A DNA stretch of 64,000 bases, taken from NCBI GenBank assembly GCA_936450465.1, contig OW388291.1:35502656-35566655 (forward strand), given 5' to 3'. The notes below the pieces were generated by a model. That model did not search any database, was not told the DNA's origin, and was given only the letters and a program-made list of their open reading frames with translations. Every line of letters starts with the position of its first letter. Position 1 is the first letter of the stretch. Both the position numbers and the translations under genes were made by a program. Below are positions 37,249 to 48,909 of the stretch, piece after piece. The stretch is from Gibbula magus. Lineage: Eukaryota; Mollusca; Gastropoda; Trochida; Trochidae.

Positions 37249-38204
37249 ATGATACCAAGTCCTGGATGTCATCAAATAAGCCGAATTTCAATGATGAGTT
37301 ATTGTGGCATATATATGAGGCATTGTTCGTAGGCACAAAACGTGATTTGCGGGACATTCAAGTCAGCTCTGTTGAAGTCGGGACTGCTGCAATCCCTATT
37401 GCTAACCATGTAAGAAATATTGGGGTCATCATTGATTCTCAACTTACTATGGATTCCCATATCGACAAACATTGTAAAACGTGTTATTATCATCTCCGTT
37501 GCATCAGTCAAATACGTCATCTTATAACAAGAGGTGCCGCTAAAATACTTCTACACATGCTTGTACATTCAAGACCCGATTACAGTAATAGCTTACTGTT
37601 AGGAATCAGTAAGTGCCAGTTGTACAAAATCAGAACACAGGAATTGTAACCAGAACGCCAAAATCCTGTCACATTACACCCGTACTTAGGGACTGCACTG
37701 GCTTCCCATTGAAGCAAGAATCAAGTTTAAAGTTCTTTGTATCACATACAAATGTCAACATAATATGGCTCCATAATATCTTTCAAATATATTAGAGGTC
37801 TTTACCCCTGCAAAAAAAACCGTTCAAATTATTTCAATCTTCTCAAGACGGCAAAATGCAACAGCACCAATAATGGACAAAGATCATTCGGTTTATGCTA
37901 CGCCAAGACTTTGGAACCATCTACCTCATGTTTTCAACTCAACTCAACTCAAAACTCACCTATTTTCTAGCTATTACTCATAGACTGTACTTAATCATTT
38001 TCTCACATGGACTTAATTTCTTTGCCAATTAAATTCTGTAATTATTGATATGCTTTAATCGTTTCTACCTTTTTAGATTGTATTTCCTAGTATTTTATAT
38101 CATTGCCTTCAATTTCTTACTTGCCTATGCACTTTGAGCATGCACCTTGTGTATGGATATAGCGCTTTATAAATGCCCATCATTATTATTATTATTTATT
38201 TTCG

Positions 38205-38930
38205 TTTTGTTGACACGTTTTGAGACTATTTGCCTGAATAAGATAGGATTCTGGGGTTGAACCACTGTCACTTTCTTCCCTTCCACATGTAATAAAACCG
38301 CTTATTCACAACAAAGCTCTTTTTACCTGTGGGCTTTGGATAGTTGATTTGACACTGTCTATAACGCAAAACTGGAATATAATTAACAGAATTTGGCGAT
38401 AATTAATCGAATTTACACCCATGTGACAGAGTTTAATTAATATATGTGTTGGAGCCGAACAGTTCAATGGTCATACGATTATTAATGGTATACTATCACC
38501 TTCACCTCTTGTTATCATTAATTGGATTGGAAGCTAAATATGTTTCCCTTTCTCATATTTCCTCTTATTAGCGCTATTGTGCTTATAAATCTATTTAGGA
38601 TTAGGGACCCGGCGCTTATTCGAGGCCTGGCGTAGTTTAGAAGCTATACACAATTACACATCTAACTAAATTTAGTTAAACGCTATTTACATTTATGCAC
38701 ATCACTTCTCGGGAGATTCCATTGGATTTATCTTAAACTTTAGTTTCATAAACTTTGACGTGCCAATGATAGCTTATATACAAGTATTATCATGCACTCA
38801 TATCAAACACTTTAAATAATTTCATTGGTTGATGTCCGGGGCTTGTATGACACTGTGAGGTTGGTATGCCGCAGCTCGTATTGTCACTCAATTGAAGAAA
38901 TATGATGATGCTAAACGTCTCCTCAAAATC
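38205..38930. other. Intergenic, nothing recognised
   Basis: AT-rich sequence with no reading frame, RNA gene or clear repeat. Confidence 0.4.
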
Positions 38931-38934
38931 CATC

Positions 38935-39290
38935 ACTGACTGACAATTGAATACAGGATATTGTTTCTTCTGTTTCTTCTCTGCCTCACCTTCCAATGCC
39001 TCTCTGGATCTGCCCCTTCACATCTGGCTGACTCTCTGACTCTCCACATACCATCCAGAACACTGAGTTCTCAGGACAAGAATCTTCTTGTGCCTCCTAC
39101 AGTGAATACATCCACCTGCGGACAAAGATATTTCCCCTTCGCGGCATCAACAGCCTGGAATCAACTGCCTCAACATCTGTGTGATTGCCAAAAACTGTCG
39201 ACTTTCAAGTCGCGACTAAAGACTCATTTCTTCAAAACTGCCTTTCCATTTTTTTATATTGATATATGCGCATTATGAGTATGCTATTAT
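38935..39290 (+). mobile_element. LINE RT C-terminal fragment
   Basis: The plus-strand translation reads SGSAPSHLADSLTLHIPSR, then FAASTAWNQLPQHLCDC and LSTFKSRLKTHFF. This is the usual C-terminus of L2/CR1-like LINE polyproteins, followed by an (ATT)n-rich tail near 39,280. It is 5'-truncated and separate from the 35-38.2 kb copy. Confidence 0.85.
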
Positions 39291-39992
39291 TATTATTTCA
39301 CTAAATTAAAGGTACCGTAGCAGTCTTTTGCTTTTTTCGAAATTCGATTTTATAAGTTCCTGTAGTATATCTTTAAAACAATCCATTACACAGCCAGATT
39401 ATCCGAAGTCGTAGAAAATGTCATGTATAAAACGAAAACTGCTAGCGGCCATTTTTGTGTGCAGACTTTTGGATGGAAAAGGAACCTCATTGCTTAACCG
39501 AGCCATAATCATTCGCTTTAGAACTCTATGTATTGATCGGAGAGGATAACTAAAGATTGAGAATAATCTGAGTAAGTAGTTTAACCGTTAGTGGAGAAAG
39601 TTAAATCACCATTGATTTTTAAAACTCTATTTATTGATTTAGCAGGATTACTTTGCAATTGAAGATTTCTTTTCCATTTTGTGACATTTTTATTTACGAA
39701 CTACAGTCCATGTGAAGAGATATGAGTGAAATATATTTCGTGGTGGCGAAATTTCGGGGACATATTTGCATATAGTTACTTCATTTATGACCACACAGCT
39801 CATTTAAAACATTGATAATATATTTTTTTATAATAAATAAATAGAGGATGTTATAGGAGTGTTCATGCCTTAGTATACTGAACTATACTCCAATCAGCAT
39901 TTTACACTACATACCAGGGCTGTGTCAACAATGAAACCCTAACTGGTTTATAAGTGTTGGAACAAATCATTGATAACTTGGAGTTATAGAGA

Positions 39993-40487
39993 ATCTCACC
40001 CAAGTGTCTTCTGATATCAAATATATCAACACGAGTTGATTAAAGTTACAAATATCCGAGGCTTGCCGAGGATATTTATACTTTAATCAACGAGTGTTGA
40101 TATATTTGATATCAGAAGACACAAGGGTGAGATTATATTTATCATTCAAAATCATTCTTCAACAATTATTAGCCGAAGAATGACATAGCTGAAACACAAA
40201 ACTGCCATTTTGCTTCTTCAGCAGTGATCTCAGTGAAGTCATAGCATTGTGACGTCATAAGCATTATGACATCATAGCATTGTTACGTCATCACCATTGT
40301 GACGTCTTGGCATTGTCAGCAGTGTTCTCAGTGATGCAAAAGCTTTGTGATGTCATTAACTGATGATGTAATAGGATTATGACGATTTCATTGTAGCGAT
40401 ATCTACAATGTAGATATCGCTTGTAGATATCGCTTGATCTCACACAAGCGATATCTACTGTGGGAGCCAGTTTTGGATGATAAAAAC
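39993..40487 (-). repeat. Dispersed repeat, copy B, with internal palindrome
   Basis: It is the reverse-complement relative of 25,888-26,137. It contains a strong palindrome: GTGTCTTCTGATATCAAATA near 40,000 pairs with its complement near 40,110, around a GAGGCTTGCCGAGG centre. AAGCGATATCTAC motifs repeat at 40.40-40.46 kb. Confidence 0.75.
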
Positions 40488-40749
40488 CATTGTAGAACTC
40501 TTTAGTACTCGTCCGGGACAGTCTTTATCCTGATTATATTTACTACAGTAACGGGTGTTTTAATATCGGTATTACTCGAGCAAGAGCGAGGATAGGATGC
40601 ACTGATACTTGAGTATCAGAAAACCTTGTAGGGTATGGACACAAAAGTTTCATTTATTACCATAAAGTTTCGATTTATAAGTCACGAAGACAATACGCCA
40701 AAACTTACTTCCAACAGGCTGATTATATACGTCAGAAGGTAACCTTATA

Positions 40750-41269
40750 CACTGTCGGCCAAAAGAAACGCCTACTTGATTTTCCTTAAAATGAAAGATG
40801 CAATAATTTCTGAAATATAATTAATGGTAGTCTCTACGTTACGCTGAAGCAATAACTTATATGAAATTCCATTGAAATCGTGGAAAAACTGTGATTCGAG
40901 TCAATAACATTCGTGAAAACCACGCCCAATGAAGACGGCTATTTTCGGTTGATTCACTTGCGCACAGTAACCACTTACATCTGTAGAATCATCACCACTT
41001 TAATGCGAATGCGTGCCTGTATTGTTGCTCGTGGTTGTATAGAAATCTTTTTAAAAATGTATTTCTGACCAAGCACTGATCGAAAACTGAACAATTATGT
41101 TGTCTCTTTTAAACAATCGCCATTCTTTCGTGACATGAACTTTTGAAATTCAAATATAGTATGCAGAAATGGTGCAACTTCATTATGCTATAAAATTTCT
41201 AGTCTGTTCATTATAGTTTTTACGATATCTGATGAGATATCTAGTAGGCGTTTCTTTTGGCCGACAGTG
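40750..41269. mobile_element. Mariner-like MITE, TA target site (520 bp)
   Basis: About 28 bp of perfect terminal inverted repeat begin CACTGTCGGCCAAAAGAAAC on the left and are mirrored on the right. TA lies immediately outside at 40748-40749 and 41270-41271. No transposase frame is present. TA target and TIR style fit the Tc1/mariner superfamily. Confidence 0.9.
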
Positions 41270-41271
41270 TA

Positions 41272-42400
41272 TGTAGACCAAACATGATGCCGTATACATG
41301 TATAGGATGGTTTATGAGTCACTTCACCATGATAAGGCGATATTTGGTTATGGTAACTCGATATCGTAAGTAAAACATTAGTAAAACATTTATGAGGTAA
41401 AACAAAAGTATATACCAAATATGAAACTAGTCTACCTGTATGTTGTATCGAATTCCCATGAGAGTATTACTATGTGTTTTATAGCACTGACTAATTCAGA
41501 AGACAATGGCGGTGAGACGCATACAATGCTCTCAGTGGCATATACATGAATCTACATAAAACACAGCAATATTAAATTGGATATTCATTTTTTTGGTACT
41601 TTTGCCTGTTTATAGATAGTATTCGATTAAGTGTTCAGGGAAATGCAGCATGGTGTATTGACCAATGCATCAATCTACAAAGACATCTATATTTGCAATT
41701 ATTTCAATATGTTTCTTTCGCTAATGGTTTTTATTGATTAAAATGTCAAATCGCTATTAGGTACAATTACACATCCTTCGGGGGTAAATGGCGTCGTGCA
41801 TGGGAATGTACTGATACGTGCTGATGATATTTGTAAGGATGTGTTTCCATGGAAACATGGATACAAACATAGAGCAATTGACATGTATCGCGTGCATAGA
41901 CTGAAAGACATGTATATGATACTAAGTACTCGCGTCACTGTATCAGATTCATATACAAATATATTATACATTTCTGTGTTTTATTTGTTGGAGTTTAAAT
42001 AATAAAATACTGGAACCTGATGTATAAGACAATCAATAAATTGTCTGATGAAATTGATTTGATTTATGCGTTTATAATATTGTATGTATCTGATAAGCAT
42101 CTTTTTATACAGCTTAACTATTCAGTCCACAGTATAGCTGTTGATAATTAACGATATAAACATTTTGTGTTTCCATGACGACAGAGTTATCTCCCATCAA
42201 CATCCATTATAAGTGATTTGGGTTGATAAAATCAAATCATGAATTCAGTTTTTCTTTAACGCCTGTCAAATTTATTGCTGACACTCAACATATCATAACA
42301 GTAACTTTATTAACATTAGCGGTTAGAACAATCGGGGGGAAAAAACGTTATCAGACAATAAAGGTATAACGTCCTCGTGCTTTAACTATACTAGTTCAGG
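41272..42400. other. Intergenic, no supported gene
   Basis: AT-rich sequence. A plus-strand frame around 41,796-42,002 starts with GTG, has no ATG in frame at its head and no recognisable domain, so it is not called. Confidence 0.35.
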
Positions 42401-42436
42401 GCAAAACTATATAGAGATTATTACCCGAGGAAGTGG

Positions 42437-42535
42437 GTCATATGATTTTTATGAAACGAGTGTTAATTTTGTATTGCCCGAGCGAGAGCGAGGGTTATAC
42501 ACAAATTTGCACTCGTTTCGTAAAAGTCATGTGAC
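42437..42535. repeat. Fold-back palindrome
   Basis: Arms 42437-42475 and 42495-42535 are diverged reverse complements. GAAACGAGTG pairs with CACTCGTTTC, and GTCATATGA pairs with TCATGTGAC. They surround a GCGAGAGCGAGG loop. A similar GAGCAAGAGCGAGG motif lies at about 40,580. Confidence 0.75.
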
Positions 42536-43810
42536 AAACTTTCGAGTGTAATACTTTCTTTATTACCCATTTTATTCCATTTGATTCGCGTAAAATTAAC
42601 CAGGAAACGACCCACTTCTCTTGCTACGGCAAGCTACAGTGACGTCACGAACAATCGTTTTATGACGTCACAGACGGGTAGTTGCGGTGAAACACTGGTT
42701 GCAAGGCAAATGTGTTATGTGCAAACGTGCTGATATAAATAATATGAACTCGGTTATTTTAAACCATATATATAATAAAATACTGTATTACAAAACACAT
42801 TGAGGTAGAGCGAACTTTATTTCTTGAATAACTCAGCTTTATATATGCGATTATTAATACTTTTAAATTATTAGATTGTATAATCGGAAAGGCTTCGTCC
42901 AAATTGCTTTTTACTTTTAACTTAAATGAGCTAAAATCTTACGAAAGAAAATCATTCAAGATTATGTTTTCACAACAACAACAAAAAAATTGACAAACGC
43001 ATCTAAAACGTATTACCACGTTATTTTCAGCTTATTCACTCTATTTCTGTCTTCACTTTACGTTAAAAGCTGTTCTTCGCAGGGGATTGTGAGACGTCAC
43101 AACGTATTTGTTTCAAATTAACAACTAATCATTTAGTCAATATTTTCTAATAGCATTGATTGGTGTATACAGTATGAGCTTCTCACAGAGGCTAGTTGCT
43201 GAAACCACGTAGGAAGATTTGACTTGAGTATAATATGTGAGGTGAGGTTTTCATTGGACATACACTCGCGGGCAAAAGTACAACAACGCAAGATATTTTA
43301 ATCAACGAGTGATGGACACGACTGAACCATAGTTACGCCATGTCTCTTAAAGCTAACCATAAACTGAATTTATAATTTTTGAACCATTATCTGTTCATAT
43401 TTCTGAAAAACACGGCTATAAATAAATATCGTCGTTTTAGAATCTCCTTTACAATGCGAGATAGGCAAGTGAAATATGGCTTTCTGGCTTGTTTTACGGC
43501 ATCATAAAGCAATAATGTGTCATCGATTTAAAGTCCAAGAAGGTTCATTATGCCGTCAACTTACATAGTCTCCACATTTCATAAACAAAATACCTTAAAT
43601 ACCAAACATTATGTTAAAAAAACACCTTTGAAATAGCAATTTCAGAACCCTATGTGTGTTTGAACAGATGAAAATGAGATTTGATAATGAATCAAGTCAT
43701 TTGTGAAGGAAAAAGGGGAATTGACATTAGGTCACATATATAAATAAAGAAAAGTGGGGAATATATAACTGCATTCCATCTTATCGTCGAGGAAAGATTA
43801 TTCCATAAAT
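42536..43810. other. Intergenic DNA with two TGACGTCA motifs
   Basis: Two CRE-type TGACGTCA octamers lie 23 bp apart (42640-42647 and 42663-42670). No transcript is visible next to them. Otherwise the stretch has no recognisable feature. Confidence 0.4.
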
Positions 43811-44480
43811 GAACACATAAACAGATATCAGACTTTTGAAGGACTGCTGTCTGAACTTTGAGAATAGATGAATTTGATTGCTACGCACGTTGTGATGAGA
43901 AATAGTTTCAGTGACTGATGGGGGGAAATAAATAAGATAGTCTGGAGCTTGCATATTAATAATTTTGTAATAAGTTTCTTATTTTCACCTCCAATTTGTA
44001 AAGGCAGCCAACCAGTTTCTTTGTATATATAACCTATCTCCTGAAGCAAACTTTGGCCATCCTCGGTTACCCATAATTTTATATATGCTCCGTTACTCTC
44101 CACTATTTTATATATGCTCCGTTACTCTCCACTATTTTATATATGCTCCGTTACTCTCCACTATTTTATATATGCTCCGTTACTCTCCACTATTTTATAT
44201 ATGCTCCGTTACTCTCCACTATTTTATATATGCTCCGTTACTCTCCACTATTTTATATATGCTCCGTTCCTCTCCACTATTTTATATATGCTCCGTTACT
44301 CTCCACTATTTTACATATGCTCCGTTACTCTCCACTATATAAAACCATGCATGGGTAACCGAGGATGACTTTGGCAGACCAGTTACAATTCTAGCGGCTT
44401 CAATTTGTACCTTTTCATCTCTGTCACACAAAACATTAGAAGCGTATTCTAAAATGGGTCGAATATATATGTCACACATA
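43810..44480 (-). mobile_element. LINE RT C-terminal remnant split by a MITE
   Basis: The minus strand from 44,470 reads YIRPILEYASNVLCDRDEK and AARIVTGLPK. After the inserted MITE it continues with ETGWLPLQIGGENKKLI and VRSNQIHLFSKFRQQSFKS. This is the conserved C-terminal order of jockey/CR1-type reverse transcriptases. At least one frameshift is present in addition to the insertion. Confidence 0.85.
44058..44367. mobile_element. 310-bp MITE with 29-bp minisatellite core and 8-bp TSD
   Basis: Ends CATCCTCGGTTACCCAT and ATGGGTAACCGAGGATG are perfect 17-bp inverted repeats. ACTTTGGC flanks both sides (44050-44057 and 44368-44375). The core is nine tandem copies of a 29-bp unit containing GCTCCGTTACTCTCCACTAT. 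An 8-bp duplication points to a hAT-like or P-like source. The insertion interrupts the RT remnant. The overlapping plus-strand reading frames are artefacts of the 29-bp period. Confidence 0.93.
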
Positions 44481-44504
44481 AAAGGTAAAATATTTGGAAT
44501 CTAT

Positions 44505-44840
44505 TCAGAACGTAATGAAGAAATGAATTGGGCACAAGTTGTGAAACTTATAGAAGCCCTCTCCAGGTAATCAACAGCTATTTTACAAGGCTAGAATACA
44601 TAACAAGAAAGTAAGAAATCTACAAGTGACGAAGTGGGTAAACATGTAATATAAAATATTAAGGCAACACACAATTGGAAATGTTATTCTTATGACAAAA
44701 TGCACTTTGAATATGGTAAATACGTACATTAGTATTAATGTATTATTTGAACCGTTGACTCTTTCCAATGAATTTATGAAGAAAATCAAGTTCAAATGAG
44801 TGTACATGGTTCGGTAAAGTAATAGGAATCGTTTTTGTAA
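44505..44840 (-). mobile_element. LINE 3'-end copy (same family as 23.3-24.36 kb)
   Basis: The reverse complement matches 23,985-24,350 block by block, including CTAATGTACGTATT, CAAAGTGCATTTTGTCATAA and TTTACCCACTTCGTCACTTG. It abuts the RT remnant at 43.8-44.5 kb on the same strand. The 3'-end sequence lies upstream of the RT remnant, so the two probably belong to separate insertions. Confidence 0.75.
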
Positions 44841-45199
44841 TTCGAAATTTAAAATGACCTGAAGCACGTTTTTTTTCAAATTTCTTGACTATAACGATAA
44901 TTTATGACATTTATATTTACTTTAGAGGATAAAACATCTTATTACCCGAACCAATTATCCATGTGGTAATAACAGTGTTGCGTATAAAGCTAAAAATGCA
45001 TGGCGGCCATTTTATTGTGAACACAATTTATTATTTCGAACGACATAAACGATTCCCAAGGCTTTACGGAGCCATGTACACTCATTTTTAACTTTATTTT
45101 CCAAAGAGAAAAGGGTCTTTTACTATTGGTGACATTATTTTTCAAATAAATTTCATTGATTTATTTCAGCGAAAAAACGTGCTACTGCCCCTTTAAGTT

Positions 45200-46038
45200 A
45201 ACCAATTATTTGTTAGCGAATAATGGCATTCATGTAAAGTGGGCAAAGTCATTGTTAAGAGAAGCTTCGACTGAATATAAATCTGTTCCCCCAGATTCAA
45301 GTGATGCATCAACCGCAAACTATCTAGCGACATTTTGCAAGTTATCGGGTAAATCATTGATATACAAGGAATAAAAAAGAACCAAGGACAGATCCCTGTG
45401 GAACACCTGTACTAACATGTAGTTCTTTTAATAACGTTGGCGTCTATCAATATTTCAACCAATTAAGAATATCAACGTGAATATCATAATGTTCCAATTT
45501 ATGCAATAAGTCCTAACTCTGTCAAAAGTCTTGGAAATATAAAAAAAAATAACATACAGTATAAAGTTTGTTTATACTTAAGTATGTTTACGCGAGTATG
45601 GACAGGAAAAACCCGAAAACTTTCAAAAATGTCTGCATGGGCGTGTATGGGAAAACAATTTTGGACAACCCCCGCCCCCCTTCAAAATTCCTGGATCCGT
45701 CACTGAAAATTTTTAAAAAAACGAAGACATTTTATACAGATACATGTAGATTTATTGGAGAGTGGTCAATGTTTACACTGTCGTAAGAAATTCCTATTTC
45801 TCTGGGGCTACTTTGTCAAAATGTATGAAATATCCCTATCGTAGATTAGAAGAGGTTTGTAGTGTAATTTTATCTTCGACTACACAAATTTAAACGTGTA
45901 CATTTCTATTTATAGAAAAGGTAACCTAGTGACGTCACTGCCAGGTTGGCCTATTTTTAGCAAGTGCTTTCCCAAAGAGACGGCCATTGCGATTCTGACA
46001 ACAACAAGCCGTGACGCTAACTTTTCAATATTGATAAC
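45200..46038 (+). promoter_or_regulatory. NXF1 5' flank with a consensus CRE
   Basis: A full palindromic CRE, GTGACGTCAC, has its TGACGTCA core at 45930-45937, about 100 bp upstream of the NXF1 ATG. This is a usual distance for CREB/ATF sites in housekeeping promoters. No TATA box is evident. An in-frame TAA lies at 46018-46020, just before the start codon. The transcription start is not determined. Confidence 0.5.
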
Positions 46039-48909
46039 ATGTGCGCTTACAGAAGAGATGGGAAATTCACAGTAACAGCAGGAAGAGATGGTTCACGTTC
46101 GTTTGGAGGTAAATGAGTGCTGTAAAGTTGTAAAAGGTTATTAAAACGAGAATAGTTTAGTTATCTGATGGGCACATGATGTTCATCCGCCATTTGCAAT
46201 TTGATTGCTCTAGTAGTAGTACTGGAGTAGTTGAAAGTCCTGCCTTAATCAATTTCAAACTGTGATTCTATTCAGTTAATTTGTAGAAGATGGTTTCCAA
46301 TATTATATCAAGTTGGTTATATATACAATAAATATGACATGAAATATGGGTGAAATTTATAGACTATGATATGACCTTGATAGAAACTCGTCACGTTTGT
46401 CACTCAGTAAACATTAGACATATTGAATAATATATCACTTTAAGTACATAATTAACAGTGTTGAAAAATATTTTGCTTGTTTTTGTAGTGTCTCAAATCC
46501 GATAAGCTCTGATAATAAAGCATGATAATATGGTTATAATATAGTGTAACAGTCCATACTGCAATCGTAAGTGACAGATTGCATAAATTCTGTAATTTAA
46601 TTCAAGAGCAAAAAGTTATGATAATTTAAAAGTAAGAATGCCATTACTCCCAATTCAGTAAACCTTATTATGTGAGGAAACTTACTACCCGTATCAACTC
46701 AAATATAACCTGACCCAAGAAAAAACGGGATGAGAGGGGTGCTGTTATACAAATTTATAAAGAGAAACCCAACCTTGTTAACCTAAAACAGAAGCCAGAA
46801 AGTAATGGTGTGCCGTAAGATCAATTGTAGACACTGATAAAAGATAGGCTTATGATTGATCCAGGGTTTGGGAAAGACACCTTTGCCAATGGGTCATTTT
46901 CAAGGTTTTTAGTCATTTTCTCAATTTTATATGGGCCATTCCCCTTTGCAGCATAGACTTAGTGTATGCATCCAGTGTGCAAAATGGCCCATGGCCCCTA
47001 TCTTTCCCAAACCCTGATTGAACTTTGGCCTACGATTGGTTAGTGCCACCTGAAGAATAAAACTCAGGATTATAGTGATGCACCAGTCAATTAAATCTTG
47101 ATGGATGAATAGGTAAGCTCTTGGTTCAGTTAGTGTTTGCAGTTGGTGCCTGACTGTGATGGCGTGTATACGAAGCACACAAGGGTCTAGTCTCAAGAAA
47201 ACTACATGGATATATATACTCTTTCAGATAGTGTGATCCCAAATATGAAAAGTTTATCATTATTCGACAACATTGCCAATATTGCGGGCAATTTAGATGA
47301 CTGTTATCTTTCAATATATCTTGTTTCCCAAAAGTAGAAGTGGTCAACTTGGCAATGGTAATTTCTTTCACTATAACATCTCAGTAAAACCAGACCAAAT
47401 AATAAGCCAATTTGTTTCCAGATCATGATGACCGGTGGTCAGGCCCTAGGTACGGAGGAGGAAATAAATATCGGAAACCTAAATATGGAAAAGGTAAGTA
47501 TTTTTGTTCAATATTTGTTTTTGATTCAAACTTAACTTTCTTAAAATAATCATCATATGAACTCTCTAAAGATTTACTTAGCACCTGAATAGTTAAAATC
47601 ATATCAAATTTAAATTAGTTACTGTAATAACTCGCCGCTAATGGCTGCAATACTGCCGAAGCGGCGTTAAACAATAACTCACTCACTCACTCACTACTGT
47701 AATAACTGTTATGTTCCACCATGACCGTTTAAAAACGGGCCTCCTTTATGTCGGACGCGGACAGTGCTTGCAGTGGCACCTCACCCTCTATAAATTACGA
47801 TGAATTTACCAGAAATTTTTGTTGTTGACGTCAATGCATTAATTGAATTTGTTTAGCACAGAGATTTTATACAAAATCTATTGCTGTTATACTCAGAACC
47901 AATCAGAATATCAAGTATCTAGCAATGTAATTGTGGAATATACAATACGCACATTTTTTTGCCATGTAGCTGTAGTCGAAAAATTTCACTTCTGCAACAA
48001 AATCTTACAGACTTGTGGACTAAGTATTTTTGCACAGAAATCTGTCTGAAAATCAGTCCAATTTGGTAGTAAATAAAATAATGTTGCAAAGAATAGATGA
48101 GTTATCCGGTGGATTTTGAGGCAAGTAAAAGAATCCAAATTGTCAATAGTCAGTGACCTCAGAGTACAGATATATTAACTCCTATTGACTAAGTAATAGT
48201 AAGTCTGCGTCACCATGTGAATGTTGTACTTCAGGTCGGGGGTACAACAGCTACGGGCGAGGGAGGGGCAGAGGGGGAGGTCCCCCACACATCAACCCAC
48301 GTTCCAGGTTTGAAGATGGAGATGGAGATGTTGTTATGGATCCAGGCGCCGGCAAAGCAAGATTGTAAGCTTATCCTTTTTGCAACCGTTGCCCATATGT
48401 TTTGATTGTAAGGGAAATATATACATAAACATCTCTTTGATCTGTTTGGAATTATAATTCCTGTATTTCCAAACAATTGATACACAAAACACCACTAATA
48501 GATTTCTAAGACTCTGAGTCTGGTTAGATGACTAATGATTGAAGAGTGAGCTGGGATCATGGCCTTGGGGGCTCTCAGTATTTTCTACCTCAGTACCTTG
48601 TTTTGGGCATTCAACTATTCTATACAAATATCCTCTGTCCCCACAAGTCACATGACATTATCACACTCTTACAACCCAAAGATTTCATATCCTCTCTCAA
48701 TTCGAGCCAACCCCCAAATACCTATTTTCATATTTTATGTATTTCTGCCCAAATCATATATACATATTAAATATATTGTTGCTGCACAAACCTCAGTTTT
48801 CACTCACCTGAAAATTTGACTGATTTTGAAATTAGATAACTTATGAAGTGAAGTTTTGCTTTGTTTTACAGTACTCCTTATGGCAGAAGAGGAAGAAGTA
48901 GACCCGGCA
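46039..48909 (+). CDS. NXF1: NXF1 exons 1-4: Arg/Gly-rich RNA-binding N-terminus
   Basis: Residues 1-103 are rich in Arg, Gly and Tyr (YGRGRGRGGG in exon 3, YGRRGRSRPG in exon 4), with an acidic patch FEDGDGDVVM. The equivalent human segment binds RNA and adaptor proteins (REF/ALY, SR proteins) and contains the nuclear localisation signal. Exon 4 is only 38 bp. Exon 1 (MCAYRRDGKFTVTAGRDG) is the least conserved part and is placed by its ATG, upstream stop, donor and phase. Confidence 0.88.

Larger units (their letters stand above)
35005..38205 (+). mobile_element. Decayed L2/CR1-like LINE, interrupted by younger insertions
   Basis: Translated remnants on the plus strand follow the order of a non-LTR reverse transcriptase. 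They are NDFTEYFDAKIKAIQQDL (about 35.1 kb), LLKKSDLDPNNLRNYGPVSN (35.4-35.5 kb), LLDLSAAFDTVDHK (35.7 kb), a catalytic box reading YAVDIQ at 36,098 where YADD is usual, and RNIGVIIDSQLTMDSHI (37.4 kb). The 3' end, AGCGCTTTATAAATGCCCAT plus (ATT)n at 38,160-38,200, is typical of this superfamily. Many stops and frameshifts and the lost catalytic Asp mean it is dead. Confidence 0.88.

Noticed and set aside
41796..42002. 68-codon plus-strand frame with basic residues
   Set aside because: It starts with GTG, not ATG, and shows no domain or splice support. AATAAA downstream is expected by chance in AT-rich DNA.
44085..44368. Three overlapping plus-strand reading frames with repeated peptide blocks
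   Set aside because: They arise because the 29-bp minisatellite unit has no stop in some frames. The start codons are supplied by the repeat itself, and the DNA is a MITE core.
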